Below, one piece after another: positions 35,828 through 47,708 of a stretch of 64,000 nucleotides of DNA. The DNA lies in contig NW_005434591.1 of the NCBI RefSeq assembly GCF_000315625.1, positions 221,854-285,853 on the forward strand. The letters run 5' to 3'. Under the pieces are notes generated by a model that made no database searches, was not told where the DNA came from, and worked only from the letters and a program-made list of their open reading frames with translations. This DNA comes from Guillardia theta CCMP2712 (lineage: Eukaryota > Cryptophyceae > Pyrenomonadales > Geminigeraceae). Position 1 is the stretch's first letter. Each line of letters opens with the position of its first letter. A program made the position numbers and the translations under genes.

Positions 35828-38800
35828 TCATTGCGAGTAAAAGATTTGAATTTTACCTGGAGCATGGTTTTCCTGTTCATCAACGTTGGTATGATGATTT
35901 GATGGATCTTCATTCGAATCTGCTGTCGCCAACATTGGGCTAGGCTGCAAGCAACTTGTCTGAGAGCATCTGACACCATTGACGCTCATATCAATGCAAG
36001 AATCATCATCCTTGCTTTCATTCCGGCAGGCTAAGGCCAACAACTCTGGAGTCAAAATCACTTGATCTTCGGTCTTGACCGGACGGTTTATTTTGACGAT
36101 GACAGCTTTCTGAATCAAGCTGTCTTGGAGGTGCGACAATTGAATGTCAACGTCTTCGGGTACAACGCTACTGGCTTGTGATTCTTCAGTGATGAACGCC
36201 AAGGAACCTGTTTCAGGCTTCCAGAGCAAGATGGATTGAAGATATCTTTGAATCTGGTTTGCTGCAATTGACTTATCAAATCTCTCTGTTGGTATGTCAA
36301 GCCGTGCTTCAGCATCTGCCCCAAACTTTTCTTCAAATGACACCCTCGCCTTTGAATTATTTCCATTCAGAAATCGAAAAGAACCCACGCAATTGAAGTC
36401 TTTTCCTTTCTCGTCGTGAAGGGCATGTAGACCAGTCAGTCTCAGAACTGCTTGTCCGTAGATAACAGTTGCAAAGTCCTCACATTCAGCGCATCGTCCT
36501 ACCAGCACACCAGCAGCGGTCAAGCTCATGATGGTAGCGATGCCTCCTGTAGCGACGGAAAGAGCAACCATACCAGCTCCAGCAGCAATGCCTCCTACAA
36601 TGGCAGTCGTGGTCCAGGTAGCTGTGTTGTCACTTCTCTTCTCTTCCCAGAAATCTTTCCACTTGGATTTCTTGGGGCCGAGCAAGCGAGCAACGAGGTC
36701 GCTTTCATTGACGTAGCACCTCGTTGCACGTGAGAGCTGCGGCAGGACTCGACTAGTCGACATGTCGCGACAAAAGACGGTCAGAGGAGATCCGAGCTGA
36801 ACGACCTCGAAAGCTTGGAAGAAGTGCTTACATTCGTTCTTCCCCAACATCATCAACCGAGCCACCATCGCAAAGCAACCTCCGATGGCATGTCCCGAGA
36901 AAACAAACCTCTTGATGTCATGAGAAACACTGACTGAAAGAAGCTTCGCTACAAAGTCCTCGTAAATCTGTTTCATTCCTTGGTAGATCAAAGTCGAAAC
37001 TTGAACATTGACATCTTCCTCCAATCGAGTCTTCTCCATCAGCTGTCCGATTCGCTGCGACTTCAAATCGCCAAAAGACGACTTTAAAAACGAAATGACC
37101 TTGTCTGCGGTCAGAGATTGAAAATCTTCTTTTTTCTCTATGATTTGAAAGAAAACCAGGAAATCGTCAGCTCCGACAGTGAAGATGACATGACATGTTC
37201 CAACATTATCCTTGATGAACACAATTGAAGGAATCAAAGCACTTGACTGCTTTGTCGTCGCTCCTACGGCTGAATGCGACGTGAGCACTTCGAACTTGAC
37301 ACGGTGATTCACAAGTGATGCCAAAAGACCATTTTGCAAAGATTGCACAGGAATCAAACAACAATAGCTATTGAAGCAACACAAATTCAACTTGGCAGCA
37401 CAAGAGTCCGTCTCATGCTTCAAAGAATTCAAGTTCTTCTTGAGCTCAGAAATGTTTCTTCTCATGGACTTTTCGTTTGCAATCAATTGAAAATCTTCAA
37501 TGTAACATTGAAGATTTTCAAAAATTGGTTTGAAAACTTCTTTGATTTCAGCACTTGGCAAAATATTGATAATTGCATCTCGGAGCAAGTCAGCAATCAT
37601 CCGCTTTTTGGTGTGCTGGGCGTACAGGTCGAATAAAGTCTCAACGCTTTCAAGTCTCACTGCCATTGTTGACCTCTCCATGCCATGCGCTAATCGTGAA
37701 AGAACAGAGAGAACTTTACAGCTCCTCAATAGCAGCACACGATCACTGATGTGTTTCAGTCCACACGCAATCGAATACAAGAGGAAGGTGCTTGGCAGGT
37801 ACTTGAGCATCATATCAAGATTTACGGAAGTACACCTGACAAGTTCTTTCAAGGCATTCGACCTCGAGGTCTCGTCTTCAGCATGATTCGAATCATGTAA
37901 TAGTCTTCGCATTGACAAGATACCAGAAATCTGATCATCGCAGCAAAGGGTGATATCATTCCTTAGGCTCGAGTTACAAGGATCAAGAGCAAGGATTCGA
38001 AGCAAGAACGATTCACTCCTGTAGAGAGTGTTGATGTCAAGATTCTCATCACTCAACTTTTGAAAGTCTTCAACCATCAATGAGCAGGCTACCAAGTCCT
38101 GAAAATTTCCTTCTGTCTGAAAGTTGATTGCCAACTTCTTCGATTCCTCTGCCAAGTCATCTGGGATATCAGGTCCCATGAGCCAATACGCTCGTCCAAT
38201 GCTCTCAGCAAAGTGTCCCATGATCTGCAACGGCCTTGGAGTCGAATCTTTTATATCCTCCTCCTTCAAGGCCCGTTTGTCCAGCAGGAAGGCAAAGTAA
38301 ATCAGTTCTACTTGAAAAGACCGAAGCATTCCCAATGTATACCGCTGCAAACGAACGAGCAAAGTGGACTTGTCTGCGATGTTGCTGCACTCACCACTCT
38401 TGAAGTATGAAGCAAGCAATGAACGATACTCTTTAAACAACGATTCGTTCATGTATTTGTTTGCCTTGAACTGCAATTGCCTCAAATTGTTCAAAGCTGT
38501 GGGATCCGCTGGATTCTTGTCCAGTATGATAGACATCACTGTCAAGCATCCAGCCTCGAGTTCTCGTAATGGACTTAAAGCCATATCATTTTCCAGTCTT
38601 TCTAATCTTTTTTTGAGTTTCTCATAGTTATCTTCAATTTTTGCCATGTCGTTTCTCAATTCCTGAAGATTGTTGTACACTGAAGGAAAAATGGTGAAAA
38701 CTTTTGCCGAGTCCATATACAATTCGGATTTGAGAGTGGCTTTGAGAACACTGCACAAATGGAACATCAGCTCTGCCCAATAGTTCATTTCTCGAACACC

Positions 38801-39712
38801 ATTGCTGGCATTCATGATCAAACAGATCCAATAATGCTTGCATAGGTGCATCGGTACAAGTCTTCTTACAAGTTCATAGAGTCTATTTGTCCAACCAATC
38901 GTTTTAGTTACGACGAGTATCTTCGACATCTTAGCCACCATTGTCGGACAACCTCCGTATACCTGTTCTTGTCCCTCGTGTTGAAACTTCCAACTGATGA
39001 ACCATCCAAGAACATTTGGGATGATATCTCCCGAGCAAACGCATCGAAGGTTGTCAGGTAAGTTCGAGTCGCATAAGCTCACGAACTCACTGTCACCAAC
39101 ATGTGGTTTGCCGAATGATCTCACAAACACTTGATCTTTCTGAACCAAACCGTGCACAACCAAATCAAGTCCGGCCAACGTCGCCAACGCCCCACCCAGT
39201 GAATGCCCGCAAAGAATGACCTGAGAATACTTGCTCGCAGATTCTAACACCTCTGTTTGATACATTGAATCATTCCTGATATCAAGATAGCATTTTAGAA
39301 ACCCTTTATGTACCCGAGGCGAGCTGCTGCCGCTCGTTTTGAAGCCCCCAATGCTCGAAAGGAGTATCAATGAACATGAGATGTCATCCAAGAAATTCTT
39401 CAAGGTCGCTGTGCCTCTGAAAGCAACAACAAGGCACTCTTTCTCATCCTCAGGATTGGTAATCTTCCATATGACTATCTGAGTCCCCCTTCGCTCTAAG
39501 ATCAGAGGCTTTGCTGAATAGCGAGGCCGTCCAGCAAACAACAGCTCGTCGTCGTCGTCGTCGCCGCCGCCGCCGTCTTCTTCTCCCAGCAATACTTGTT
39601 TCGTCCAGTAGGCTGAGAATGCAGCACGAGCACAGTCTAGGATAGGAACAGCGCATGGACTCGTCTCCATCTTCCCCGTCATTGTTTCCGTATCGTCGTC
39701 GGTTGGACCCAT
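35828..39712 (-). CDS. double lipase-3 protein, second lipase domain lacking the catalytic Ser
   Basis: Start chosen at ATG 39712 (MGPTDDDTETMTGKME). The frame continues upstream only to a GTG. About 1,290 residues with at most a small 3' exon after 35860. Domain 1 is a class-3 lipase: CLVVAFRGTATLKNFLDDIS gives the oxyanion loop, VILCGHSLGGALATLAGLDL the nucleophile elbow (about residue 170), and SGDIIPNVLG the acid residue. A His-bearing segment (CKHYWICL) follows. The middle (about 360-830) is helical with no known family. Domain 2 repeats the fold: RFVFSGHAIGGCFAMVARLM (about residue 940) has Ala instead of Ser, then VQLGSPLTVFCRDM and VNESDLVARLLGP. After it a hydrophobic hairpin (about 1030-1070, IVGGIAAGAGMVALSVATGG) could insert in a membrane. 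Domain 1 should hydrolyse acylglycerols or phospholipids. Domain 2 is predicted inactive. Confidence 0.85.
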   Translation of the reverse strand: MGPTDDDTETMTGKMETSPCAVPILDCARAAFSAYWTKQVLLGEEDGGGGDDDDDELLFAGRPRYSAKPLILERRGTQIVIWKITNPEDEKECLVVAFRGTATLKNFLDDISCSLILLSSIGGFKTSGSSSPRVHKGFLKCYLDIRNDSMYQTEVLESASKYSQVILCGHSLGGALATLAGLDLVVHGLVQKDQVFVRSFGKPHVGDSEFVSLCDSNLPDNLRCVCSGDIIPNVLGWFISWKFQHEGQEQVYGGCPTMVAKMSKILVVTKTIGWTNRLYELVRRLVPMHLCKHYWICLIMNASNGVREMNYWAELMFHLCSVLKATLKSELYMDSAKVFTIFPSVYNNLQELRNDMAKIEDNYEKLKKRLERLENDMALSPLRELEAGCLTVMSIILDKNPADPTALNNLRQLQFKANKYMNESLFKEYRSLLASYFKSGECSNIADKSTLLVRLQRYTLGMLRSFQVELIYFAFLLDKRALKEEDIKDSTPRPLQIMGHFAESIGRAYWLMGPDIPDDLAEESKKLAINFQTEGNFQDLVACSLMVEDFQKLSDENLDINTLYRSESFLLRILALDPCNSSLRNDITLCCDDQISGILSMRRLLHDSNHAEDETSRSNALKELVRCTSVNLDMMLKYLPSTFLLYSIACGLKHISDRVLLLRSCKVLSVLSRLAHGMERSTMAVRLESVETLFDLYAQHTKKRMIADLLRDAIINILPSAEIKEVFKPIFENLQCYIEDFQLIANEKSMRRNISELKKNLNSLKHETDSCAAKLNLCCFNSYCCLIPVQSLQNGLLASLVNHRVKFEVLTSHSAVGATTKQSSALIPSIVFIKDNVGTCHVIFTVGADDFLVFFQIIEKKEDFQSLTADKVISFLKSSFGDLKSQRIGQLMEKTRLEEDVNVQVSTLIYQGMKQIYEDFVAKLLSVSVSHDIKRFVFSGHAIGGCFAMVARLMMLGKNECKHFFQAFEVVQLGSPLTVFCRDMSTSRVLPQLSRATRCYVNESDLVARLLGPKKSKWKDFWEEKRSDNTATWTTTAIVGGIAAGAGMVALSVATGGIATIMSLTAAGVLVGRCAECEDFATVIYGQAVLRLTGLHALHDEKGKDFNCVGSFRFLNGNNSKARVSFEEKFGADAEARLDIPTERFDKSIAANQIQRYLQSILLWKPETGSLAFITEESQASSVVPEDVDIQLSHLQDSLIQKAVIVKINRPVKTEDQVILTPELLALACRNESKDDDSCIDMSVNGVRCSQTSCLQPSPMLATADSNEDPSNHHTNVDEQENHAPGKIQIFYSQ

Positions 39713-40349
39713 TACGGCAACCAGCTGTGATCCTATCACCCCCCTCTATTCCCCACCCAACCCCCCTCCTCTGGTACTACTAACCCCCCTTACGTCTGAC
39801 CACCCTTCTAATTCCGACCTCATCACCCACCCCCCTGACCAGGTCCCACTGAAGAAGTCCGAGACATAAAACTTTATAAAAGGGTACCTCGCCGTCAAGT
39901 TCCCGCTCACTCCGGACTAGCTCCTGGTACAAATGTTTTAGTCAAAGGCATTTTTAAAAAACATGTCAGGGTCAAGCCTCCTCGACTCTCTTGACTGTCC
40001 TCGTACTAATTTTTAACTTAACTTTGATTCTTATACTTTAGTCAACGTGCCCCGGCTCCTTGCCTCTTCCGGGCCTCCGGCCGGGCTCACCAGGGCCCGA
40101 GCCGCCTCAGGGCCTTCTACTCAAAAAAGCTCCGTGGTGCGGTTTCTTGTCCGTTGACCGAATGGTTGAGGTTTGATGGGCGGTTGCGCCATGAGGGTGA
40201 GGGTGGGAAGAGAGGGAGAAGAAGATGCGCAGAGGGCGGAGGAGAGGAGGAGGAGAGAAGCAAGGGAAGGAGAGAAGGAACAAGTCTCAAGGCTTTGAAA
40301 GAAGGACAAGTAAGAGAGTCGGATATTTCAAGAAACCTTCAACGGAGCG
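39713..40349. promoter_or_regulatory. divergent promoter region with G-rich tract and repeat remnant
   Basis: Nearest the lipase start, the complement of 39738-39850 reads as repeated GGGGGG(T) and GGGTGGGG words in the sense of that gene. A TATAAAG-like word lies about 160 bases upstream (39868-39885 region). 39960-40130 is a copy of a repeat shared with 50.9-51.2 kb: GTCAGGGTCAAGCC, CTCGTACTAA, TTTTAACTTAACTTTGA, then a GGGCCTCCGGCCGGGC block. Confidence 0.45.
39960..40130. repeat. dispersed repeat, partial copy
   Basis: Shares with 51015-51120, in the same order, GTCAGG(G/A)TCAAGCC, TCGTAC and TTTTAACTTAACTTTGA, followed in both by CCGG-rich sequence. The right arm present at 51181 is reduced here to CTACTCAAAAA. 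Confidence 0.6.
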
Positions 40350-42357
40350 ATGGAAGAATCGAAGACGTCCGAAGGTCTGATCAAGAATGCAGGAGGACTG
40401 ACGGGAACAACTCCTAGAGAGATGGTGCGAGAGGACGGCACATCAGACTTTGCCGGAGTGATCGGAGCCTGGAGGACTCTCATGAAAGTGATAGCTGATG
40501 AAGAGGCCAAGGAAGAGAAGGGGGAACAGGAGGAGGCCAGCTCAAAGTTCTCGAGCTCGCTAGCGACACTCTTTCAACTTCAATGTGACCTGATCGAGAG
40601 CCTTGAAGGCAACGCAGCTCCGGCAGAGCTGGAGACCGTGATGAAGCGGATAGCTTCGACGTCCTCAGCTCTAGAGCATCGTATGTCCCGAGAGACCGCA
40701 CAAGGGCAGCGAGATCAAGGCAGCATGTTTCACTATGAGAGAGTGATAGGAGGAGCTATCCTCGCAGGGATCTCTTGGTTGTACTCGGAGGACCCCTCCT
40801 ACGAGCTCACCAGCGCCATATTCTCCTTGCCTTTCCTCGTCCAACAGCACAAGTTTGACTCCCTGCCTGCCCCTGCCCCCGAGGCCCTGAAGTTGCTCAG
40901 AAATCTCCTCTGCGTGTGGAGAGACTTTGCCAAGCTGAGGTTCCCCAAAGGCCTCGAGCTGCAGGCCCGGATGCACACGCAAGTACCAGAAACACAAAAG
41001 CAGGACACGGCTGAGAGGGGAGAGGGGAGGAGGAGGGAGAGGAGAGGGAGAGGGAGGGAGAGGGAGAGGGGAGAGGGAGAGGGAGAGGGAGAGGGAGAGG
41101 GAGAGGGAGAGGGAGAGGGAGAGGGAGAGGGAGAAAGCAGCAGCATTGCAACCAGCTGATGTTGATGCTCCGCAAGAATCGGAAGGGTTTGCAATCCCCA
41201 TGGACGATGCTGACAGAGACAGTCGAGAGCTAGTGACGACACTGCCGAATGCCAGACTGACGTCTTTGTCAAGTAACGAAGAAGAGGGAGGAAAGGTGAT
41301 AGACGACGCAACATCGTTGGTAGGGGGACAGGACGGAAGTCGTGAGAAGGGAGATGTGCATGAAGTAATGCCGGTGGAACCAGAGAGGATTGAAGAGTTT
41401 GACGTGTCGACAAGAGAAAAGTCAGAGGAGGAAGAGAGTCAAGAAACGAGCGAAGGAGCACCAAAGATGGATGGGAGTGAAACGATGATGCAGCAAGAGG
41501 AAATCAGAAGTTCAGTTGGAGGGCAAAAGGAGGGGGAGCAACAGGACACGTCGAATTTCAAACCAGCAGGCGAGGCATCGAGGGAGGGAGATGAAGGATC
41601 ATACCAGAAGGAGGAGGAGAATATCCCAGGGGATGAAAAATCAGGGAGAGAAAGCGGGGAAGTCTTGCAGGAGGAAGAAGAGAGTGAGAGGTTGGAAGGA
41701 GGTGGGGGGGAGACTAGACCTGTGCTTCCGAGGGACACACAAGACGAGATGGCAGATGTTCACAACCAACTCGATGATGAGTCTGGATGGAATCAACATA
41801 TCGCTGGAGGAGGAGGAGAAGGAGAGAGAGAAGGAGAAGGAGGAGAGCAAGGAGGAAGAAGAGAAGAGGAACGAGGAGGAGAGGACGAAGGAGTGGAACG
41901 AGGAGGAGAGGGAGGAGAAGTGGAGCACGAGACTTTGCAGGCCATCGCTCCAGACATCGTCGTGGCACTGAATTCGATCGTCGAGCTGATCGAGGACATG
42001 GAGCTTGACCAGGATGGAGTCTTCGACCTCTTGGACCACAACCGAGACGGCAGGATCACCGTCGACGACCTTGTCTGCGTCTCCGACTGCCATCACCTCG
42101 ACCTTCATCCGGACCATGTCGCCCAGTTCTACGAGTGGATGAGACTAGGCGCTGAAAGCATCGATAGAGATGTATGGGCGGATGTGCTGCTGAGAGTCGA
42201 CAGACTTCATCGACTTGCTCAGCAGGAGCAGGAGCAGGAGCAGGTGCAGGTGCAGGTGCAGGTGCAAGTGCAGGAGCAGGAGCAGGAGCAGGAGCTTGAG
42301 CAGGAGCAGGAGCAGGTGCAGGTGCAGGTGCAGGTGCAGGAGCTTGAGCAGGAGCTT

Positions 42358-42429
<72 letters not shown>

Positions 42430-42592
42430 AAGCAGGAGCAGGAGGATCCAACGATTAGATTTATTGGCTTGGAGGCAAACCTGAAGGATTCAAACCCCCT
42501 GGTTGCACATGCAATTTTGAATGTAGTTGGCAGCGAAGACAAGCAGGAGGAAGAGGACGCGACTATGAACTCCAGAGGAGAGGAGGAAGAGA

Positions 42593-42643
<51 letters not shown>

Positions 42644-43169
42644 AGAGACAGAGGGGTTTAGAGCTACAAACTGAGACAGAAGGGGATGGGTTGAGAGCCA
42701 CCGCGGAAAAGGAGGAAGCAACGGGGGCGAGTCTGCAAGGAGAGGAGAGAGGGGAGGAGAGAGAGTCGATAAGCGAGGATGGAGGGTTGATAGGGGAAGG
42801 GGATGAAGACGGAAAGACTGAAGTCGTGAGAGAAGGAGAAAAAAAGGTGGAGGCGACTACACAGGACGAGGAGGAGAAAGCTGGGGAGACAGAAGCGGAA
42901 ACGAGTGTCGAAATGCCTCGAGAACTCAAGGGGCAAGAGGAGGGGCAAGAGGAGGGGCAAGAGGAGGGGCAAGGGAGGGAGCAGCAGGAGGGGGAAGGGG
43001 AGGATCAGCTCCAGGAAATCAGTCAAGAAACTAGCACGGAAACCACGAGCGGCCTTTGGGACAAGGACGGAGAAGCAGAAGAGAGGAAGGAGGAAGTGAT
43101 GAACTTGAAAGAGACGAGAGAAGGATTGAGCAATGGCGAAGAGAAAGTCGAAGTGGTAGAGACAGTCAC

Positions 43170-43222
<53 letters not shown>

Positions 43223-46200
43223 TGAAAGAAGACGTAGATATGCGTGATAACGATCAATCTGGTCAAAGTCAGCAAGAAGAAGAGAAAATGCTGAGAAGTG
43301 CAGTTGAAGAGGAGGGGAGAGAAGAAATCTTCATGAGCGGGCAGATAGACCGAGAGAATGCAAGTCAGTCGATGCAGGAAGCAGAAGTGACAAGGGGAGA
43401 AGAGGAGGGAGGGGGCGGAGATCAGTCGGCAGAGGCGAAGGAGGCAGAAGAAGGGAAAGAGGAGAATGGAGGAAAGGAGGAGAAGCAGGTAGTCGAAAAT
43501 CAGTTGGAGACTAGCGGACAGGTATCGATGGTAGAGAAAGAGGATGAAGAAAGAGCAGATGAAGGTTGGAGGACGGGGGGGGGAGGAGGAGAAGGGGAGA
43601 AGGAGGAGGGAAAACAGCGGAAGGAAGCTGAAGAAAGGAGGGAGAGAGAGCCAGGAAGTGAAGAAACTTGTGATGAGGATCTTGGAAGAAGTGAAGTAGA
43701 ACTACAGACAGGAAAGATTGAAATGACAGGAGGAAGAAGCAGAGAGGAATCGAAGGAGGGCGGAGGAAAGGAGGAGACCAATGAAGGAATGGAAGATACG
43801 GGAGAGAAAAATGACGGGGAAGATGTAGAGGGAGAGAGTAATGAGGAGAAAACGCCAGAGCAGACAGAAAGGATGGAAGAGAAGGAGGAGAAGGCAAGAG
43901 GGAAAGTGGATGAGAGGGAGACGAAGGAGGAAGAGGAACAAGAAAAGGGTACAGGGTTAGACAGACAACAGGTAGCAATAAGTTCAGAGGAGGGCGAGAC
44001 TGAGGAAAGAAGAGTTGAAGGGTCGGCGGAGATGGGAGAAGCGAGAGGAGAAGACAAGATAGAGGGGAAAGAAGATGAGAAAGAAGCAGTGTCACTCGTT
44101 GAGGTGGGAGGAGAAACAAATGGTGATGTGAAGGAGGAGGAGGAGGAAAAGGAGAAGAAACGTGAAGCAGACAGCCAGGAGCAAGAAAAAGGTTTGGAGG
44201 CTGCACAACACAAAGAGGTAAAAAGAGGAGGAGAAGAGACAAGGGGTGGAGAGGAGTTTGTGGGGAGGAATGTGCAGAGGAGGAGGAGGAGGAGGAGGAG
44301 GAGAAGGAGGAGGAGGGGGGGGTGGGGGGAAAAATAACGGAAGTTAATGAGCAGACGAAGGAAGTGTCCCTTGTATTCCCAGAGGATGAATTGAGAAAGT
44401 CGCCTCCTCCGAGCAAGGAGAAGAAAGGTGAAGAACTGACTCCTCCTCCTCCTCCTCCTCATCCTCCTCCTCCTCCTCCTCCTCCTCCTCCTCCCTCTCC
44501 TCCTCCCTCTCCTCCTCCCTCTCCTCCTCCTCTTCCTCCTCCTCTTCCTCCTCCTCTTCCTCCTCCTCTTCCTCCTTCTGCTCCTTCTCTTCTTCCTCCT
44601 CCTCCTCCTCCTCCCTCTCCTCCTCCTTTCTGTTGTCTAATTCTCCTCCTCCTCCTTGTCTCTCTCACACTCTTCACCCGTAAATCCTCGGATTATCACC
44701 ATCATCATCATCATCTGCTGCTGCTGCTCGCCTCCCTCCCTCCCCTCCCCTCCCCTCCCCTCCTTCTTCTCCTCCTCCTTCTCTCCCTCCTCCTTGAAGG
44801 CTAACCTTCCTCACTCTTTTCTGCTCCAGCACGCGACAAGCCCTTGCTCGTCAGTCTCCTCCACAACTTCGATGGCACTAGAGCTCCCAACAGCCCGCGG
44901 TCTCTGCGAGCCTGCGAGCAGGAGGGTATCCTACCTCACGAGCTCGTCCTCAAGCCTCTCGCCGCCTTCAGGGACTTCTCCTCCCCTCCTCGCGTCCACA
45001 AGATCCGCTACGAGAGCCATGAGAGGAGGAGAAAGGAGCGACTGCAGGTCGTGCTGGCAGCAGCTCAAGCGATCCGCGACGGAGTGCAGGAGGAGAGGAG
45101 AGAGGAGCGAGGAAACAAGACCCAGGAATTGGAGATCAGGCTGGGCCAGGAGCACGAGGAGGGACAGGAGGAGGGGAAGGAAGAGGAGCGTGAGGAGGAG
45201 GAGGAGGAGGAGGAGCGAGGTGGGAGTGAGCTGGACCTCTCAGTCTCTTCCATCAGCAGAGGCAGCACAACCTCCACCACCTCTCGCTCTGCTCTCGACC
45301 GGACGGCGCACCTGCAGAAGCTGATCGCCGAGCTGAGAAAGCGAGCCGAGAACGAGTTTCAGCTGGAGATGTACAAGAGGAGAGCGCAGAACGAGAAGGA
45401 GGTGCAGGCGATACTGCAGGCTGAGACGAGGAGGAGGAGCCTTGAGTTGTCGATCCAGAACAAGATTGACGCGCAGAACAGGAAGGAGGAGGAGCGGAAG
45501 GAGGAGGAGCGAGCAAGAGTAGCAGAGCTGCGGAGGCTCGAGGCTGAGCGGCAGATGGCGAAGTTTAGGAGGCAGCAAGAGGAGGAGGAGAGTCTGAAGC
45601 GGAAGCAGGCAGAGATGGAGGAGCAGGAGAAGATGAGGAGGGAGAAGGAGAGGCAGGAGATGGAGGCGCAGGAGGAGGAGAGTCGAAGGAAGAAGGAGGA
45701 GAAAGAGAGGATACGGGAGGAGAAGGCTGAGAGGAGGAGGAGAGCAGCCCAGCGTGCGGAGGAGGAGAAGAGGAGGAGGATGGAGGAGGTGGAGGTAAAG
45801 ACGCAGGTCAGGGTAGAGACACTGCAGAAAATGAAGGAGGAGAAGGTGGAGATGCTGGCGCTGCAGGAGAAGAGAAAGCAGCAGAGGAAGGAGGCGGCGC
45901 AACAGAATCTTGAGAAGATGGCGCAAGAGAAGGAGGCGAGTCTGATCAGAAAGAGCGAGCACCTTGAGAAACTTCAGTCGCTCCAGGCAGAGAGGAGGAG
46001 GCAGATCATGGAGGACCTGATGCGGATGAGCGAGAGGAAGGAGACGAAGCGGCAGCACGCGAAGGAGAAGGCGGAGACGGAGCTGAAGGAGAGGATCACC
46101 AAGATTAGGGAGAAAGAGGAAGAGACCTGTCGTCGGCTGGAGGAGAAGAACAAAGAGAGGACGGAGCAAGAGATCCAACGGGCCCTGGAGTCTGAGGTGA

Positions 46201-46254
46201 GCAGAACTCAGGAAGATCAGAAGAGTAGGGGAAGCAGAGGAGGACGAGGACGAG

Positions 46255-46290
<36 letters not shown>

Positions 46291-47620
46291 GAATGAGCAG
46301 TGGAGGGGAAGGAGGTTGGCGAAGGGAGGCGAAGAGAGTGAGGTTTGCCCAGCTCTAGTTATGGAGGAAGAGACTTGGGGAGGAAGGGGAGNNNNNNNNN
46401 NNNNNNNNNNNNNNNNNNNNNNNNNNNNNNNNNNNNNNNNNNNNNNNNNNNNNNNNNNNNNNNNNNNNNNNNNNNNNNNNNNNNNNNNNNNAGGAGGAGG
46501 AGGAGGAGATAACACGGGCGCAGATGGAGGTCGTGGAGCGGAGTAAAAGGATCGCCGAGTTTCAGAGGAAAGAGAGGATCAGGCAGATGGAGGAGGAGAA
46601 GGCTGTGGCTGAAGAGATGCAGAAAGTGAAGGAAAACATCATGCAGCAGAAGAGAAAGTTGAAGATTGAGCTTGAAATGGTGAGAGCCTCCTCCTCCTCT
46701 CCTCCTCTCCTCCTCTCCTCCTCTCCTCCTCTCCTCCTCCTCCTCCTGGTCTGCCGTCCCCCGTGCTCTGCTTTCCTCACTCATATTAAAATCTCACGAA
46801 GGGAAGACAAAACTTGCTCAACACATTTGTCTATCAAGGAAAGGAGGAGCTGAGAAACTTTCCACCACCCTTCCCTCCCTTGCCTCTAAATCCGTCTCCT
46901 TCCTCCCCCACGCTCCTCCCTCCCCCCGCCTCCTCTCCGCCTCTCCTCGTCCGACCGCCAGGAAAGTCCAGCATGCGCTCAGCAGCTCTCAAGACCGTCA
47001 GGTCGACGATACTGCCCGGCAGCTGCAGCAGAAATCCAAAGAGGACGACAAGCAAGATTCGGAGAAGCTGGAGAAGCTGGTGGAGGAGGAGGAGAAAGAG
47101 GAGCAGGAGGCGCAGAAGAAGTTGGAGGAGGAGCTTCACGAGAAAAGAGCGGAGAAAAGGGAGGAAGAAGAAGCGAAGGGAGTGAAGGAGAGCGAGCGAG
47201 CGAGCGAAATAGGGGATGCGGGAAGCGAGGTCAGAGATGAGAGGAGGGAGGAGGAGGAGGGAGAGGACAGAGGGGTAGACAGGGAGGTCGACTGGCAGGG
47301 AGAGGAGGAGGTTGAATTTGATGCAAACAAGCATGGAGAGCGGACAAAGAAAGAATGGGAGGAGGACGAAACCAAGAATCTCAGCACGTCGGAGCGGCAA
47401 AAAGTGGATGGCCCACAGCATGAGGGAATCCCAGTCGGACAGGAGGAGGAACAGGAGGAGCAGGAGGAGACATCCAACAAAGCAGCAGCTCGTGGAGAGG
47501 CAGCGGATCTCAAGGAAGAGCAGCAGCAGCAGCGTGAAACGGAAGAAAGAAGCAAAATGGAGGACGCAAGGAAACCTTCTCCTGTGCAGACCGCAACATT
47601 ACTACGCCAGGAGAAGGAGG

Positions 47621-47708
<88 letters not shown>

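Noticed and set aside
42056-42451. Pro-Ala repeat protein on the minus strand
   Set aside because: Complement of the GAGCAG array encoding Glu-Gln on the plus strand.
41439-44462. Long minus-strand frames rich in Ser, Pro and Leu opposite the giant gene
   Set aside because: Pure complements of a purine-rich coding strand. They have no motif, no start context, and the plus strand carries an EF-hand and coherent splicing.
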